7,248 nucleotides of DNA, taken from positions 1 to 7,248 of the forward strand of contig JAEYLA010000091.1 in assembly GCA_023461495.1 (NCBI GenBank), written 5' to 3'. How positions within the stretch are numbered: position 1 is the stretch's first letter; each line of letters opens with the position of its first letter. The notes under the pieces were generated by a model. It did not search any database. It was not told where the DNA came from and worked only from the letters and a program-made list of their open reading frames with translations. A program made the position numbers and the translations under genes. This DNA is from Bacillota bacterium (GTDB lineage Bacteria; Bacillota; Clostridia; Christensenellales; CAG-138). Positions 4,981 through 7,248 of this stretch are shown one piece after another.

Positions 4981-5330
4981 CGGCGGGCTGCTGTATTCAC
5001 AAATAAATTATTTCAACTAAAATGCGCGCCAATAAAAATAAAATGTATTGTGTAATTCCTTCAATTAAATACGCAAATAGCGGTGAATTCCACTAGGCGC
5101 AAAACACAGAGAAATAGGCACTTTTCCATAATAACAGAAAAATAATCGCCGATTTATTTTTTATAATTTACGCCTGTCGGAAATTGTCGGATTATTAGAT
5201 CATAAATCGCAATTTATTTATTGAGAAGAAAATGAATAAATATCAATATAGAAATCAGAATGAATGCGCACTGCAACATGGCAAAAAAATGGACGCTTAG
5301 GCTAGCCGCCCTGCTGCAAAAATCGGCGGG
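4981..5330. other. AT-rich intergenic stretch without a convincing gene
   Basis: About 350 bp, visibly far richer in A/T than both flanks. Its left end may hold sequence upstream of the minus-strand Mef promoter and its right end the promoter of the plus-strand gene at 5385. Seen within it: the near-palindrome AAATAA-A-TTATTT (5002-5014), AATCG-C-CGATT (5144-5154) and a direct repeat TGTCGGA (5175-5181 and 5185-5191). A 22-codon frame at 5232-5300 has only a poor ribosome site (GAGAAG) and is not called. The base composition could mean acquired or decayed DNA, or simply a regulatory spacer. Confidence 0.55.
5175..5191. repeat. Tandem TGTCGGA repeat at one helical turn
   Basis: TGTCGGA starts at 5175 and again at 5185, so the copies are 10 bp apart and would face the same side of the DNA. 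This suits cooperative binding of a regulator. It lies about 200 bp upstream of the flavodoxin/ferredoxin gene. The significance is uncertain. Confidence 0.35.
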
Positions 5331-5361
5331 TCACGTTACAATGATATATGGGGCAATCATT
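5314..5361 (+). promoter_or_regulatory. Candidate promoter and inverted repeat before the EFR1-type gene
   Basis: TACAAT (5337-5342) could be a -10 box with a weak -35, CTGCAA (5314-5319), 17 bp upstream. AATGAT (5340-5345) and ATCATT (5356-5361) form an inverted repeat with a 10-bp spacer overlapping the -10, a possible repressor site. The -35 matches only three of six consensus bases. Confidence 0.35.
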
Positions 5362-5384
5362 CAGAAGGCGGACGGAGGGGATAT

Positions 5385-6122
5385 ATGATTTATTATTTTT
5401 CCGGTACGGGCAACTCCAGATGGGCGGCAACGACGCTTGCAAACGAATTGGATGATACCGCCTGTGACATCGCCGCTTGCCTGCGTGACGGGGAGACGGT
5501 TCAGCCCGATGCAGGAGGCACGGTTGGCATTGTATTCCCGGTATATGCGTGGGGCCCGCCAAATATCGTAAAGCGGTTATTAAAGCGGATTCACATCCCG
5601 GATGATGTGTTTTGCTATGCGGTATGCACCTGCGGGGACGACGCAGGCAACGCGATTGGGTATCTGCGGCGGTTGATCCGCATCGACAGCGGCTATTCGC
5701 TGCAAATGCCCAACAACTATATTGTGCTCTATGATGTGGATGACGAGGAAACGGAGCGCCGTAAGCTTGCACAAGCGCAAGCGCGCATCCCCGCAATTGC
5801 GCAGGAGATCCGGGAGAGAAAGCGTGTGTTTGCAGTGCAGATAGGCAGGCTGCCTGCTTTAAAAACAGCGCTTGTCCATCCCATCTTTCATCTGCTCGCC
5901 ATGAACCCGAAGCCGTTTTATGCGGAAAACCACTGTACGGCATGCGGGTTATGCGCGCGCATCTGTCCCACGGGCAATATTGCGCTCAAAGCGGGGAAGC
6001 CCGTATGGGGGCCGGACTGCGAGCAGTGTATGGCATGCATCAACCGCTGCCCGGTGCAGGCAATCCAATACGGAAGATATACGAAGAACAAAGGCAGATA
6101 TTATCTGAAAGAGATGAATTGA
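5385..6122 (+). CDS. EFR1-type flavodoxin/ferredoxin fusion protein
   Basis: A 245-residue cytoplasmic redox protein. The N-terminal half is flavodoxin-like: FSGTGNSRW (5-13) is the FMN phosphate-binding loop, and GIVFPVYAWGPP (48-59) the next conserved strand and loop. The C-terminal part is a bacterial-type 2x[4Fe-4S] ferredoxin with C184-x2-C187-x2-C190-x3-C194-P and C212-x2-C215-x2-C218-x3-C222-P; all eight cluster ligands are present. This order is that of the EFR1 family common in anaerobic Firmicutes, presumed to move electrons between ferredoxin-type and flavin centres; the partner is unknown. GGAGG (5374-5378) lies 6 nt before the ATG. The length and domains look complete. It stands alone, with a shared terminator downstream, so no pathway can be inferred from neighbours. 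Confidence 0.9.
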   Translation: MIYYFSGTGNSRWAATTLANELDDTACDIAACLRDGETVQPDAGGTVGIVFPVYAWGPPNIVKRLLKRIHIPDDVFCYAVCTCGDDAGNAIGYLRRLIRIDSGYSLQMPNNYIVLYDVDDEETERRKLAQAQARIPAIAQEIRERKRVFAVQIGRLPALKTALVHPIFHLLAMNPKPFYAENHCTACGLCARICPTGNIALKAGKPVWGPDCEQCMACINRCPVQAIQYGRYTKNKGRYYLKEMN

Positions 6123-6138
6123 AGTGTGTTGAATCGAA

Positions 6139-6172
6139 AAAGCCGCCGCTTGAATAATCAAGCGGCGGCTTT
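6139..6172. terminator. Bidirectional terminator between the EFR1-type gene and tuf
   Basis: AAAGCCGCCGCTTGA (6139-6153) and TCAAGCGGCGGCTTT (6158-6172) form a perfect 15-bp stem with a 4-nt loop. TTTGTTTG follows on the plus strand, and on the minus strand the complement of CGAAAAA gives a T-run. It sits between two convergent stop codons and can end both genes. Confidence 0.95.
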
Positions 6173-6190
6173 GTTTGTATCAGGTGTGGA

Positions 6191-7248
<1,058 letters not shown>

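Noticed and set aside
5232..5300. 22-codon plus-strand frame in the AT-rich region
   Set aside because: Only a poor ribosome site (GAGAAG), no recognisable motif, and length expected by chance.

Overview
The window looks like chromosomal DNA of a moderately GC-rich, probably anaerobic Bacillota (Clostridia-type). The EF-Tu sequence, GGAGG-type ribosome binding sites, sigma-A-like promoters, an EFR1-type flavodoxin/ferredoxin protein and a CxxC-x17-CxxC zinc-ribbon protein all point that way. The genus cannot be resolved by eye.

Layout, left to right. (1) 1-1597, plus strand: the last codons of an OmpR-type response regulator overlap (ATGA) the start of a six-pass membrane histidine kinase. 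(2) 1598-2158, plus: an intergenic region with a sigma-A-like promoter and inverted repeats, then a small zinc-ribbon protein with a TTG start and a strong terminator. (3) 2159-3318, plus: a structured 5' region, then an NlpC/P60 peptidase with a peptidoglycan-binding-like domain and no visible signal peptide. (4) 3366-3395: a bidirectional terminator between convergent genes. (5) 3444-4970, minus: a Mef(A)-family MFS drug exporter and its regulatory leader. (6) About 4981-5384: an AT-rich stretch with no convincing gene. (7) 5385-6122, plus: an EFR1-type flavodoxin plus 2x[4Fe-4S] protein. (8) 6139-6172: a second bidirectional terminator. (9) 6191-7248, minus: tuf (EF-Tu), cut by the right edge of the window.

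The most interesting element is the leader of the Mef-like gene. Reading on the minus strand it holds an extended -10 promoter, a strong Shine-Dalgarno, the 8-codon peptide MCASIRLR ending in an RLR motif, a candidate anti-terminator strand, and an intrinsic terminator ending about 25 nt before the transporter's start codon. The peptide closely resembles the known Mef/Mel leader peptide MTASMRLR and the Arg-Leu-Arg macrolide-arrest motif of ErmD-type leaders. The sequence therefore supports drug-induced ribosome stalling that switches on an efflux pump by anti-attenuation, here ahead of a diverged, apparently monocistronic, housekeeping-context Mef homologue.

The genes do not form one pathway. 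They are separate transcription units divided by clear terminators: a two-component system, a zinc-ribbon protein, a cell-wall hydrolase, a drug exporter, a redox protein and a translation factor.
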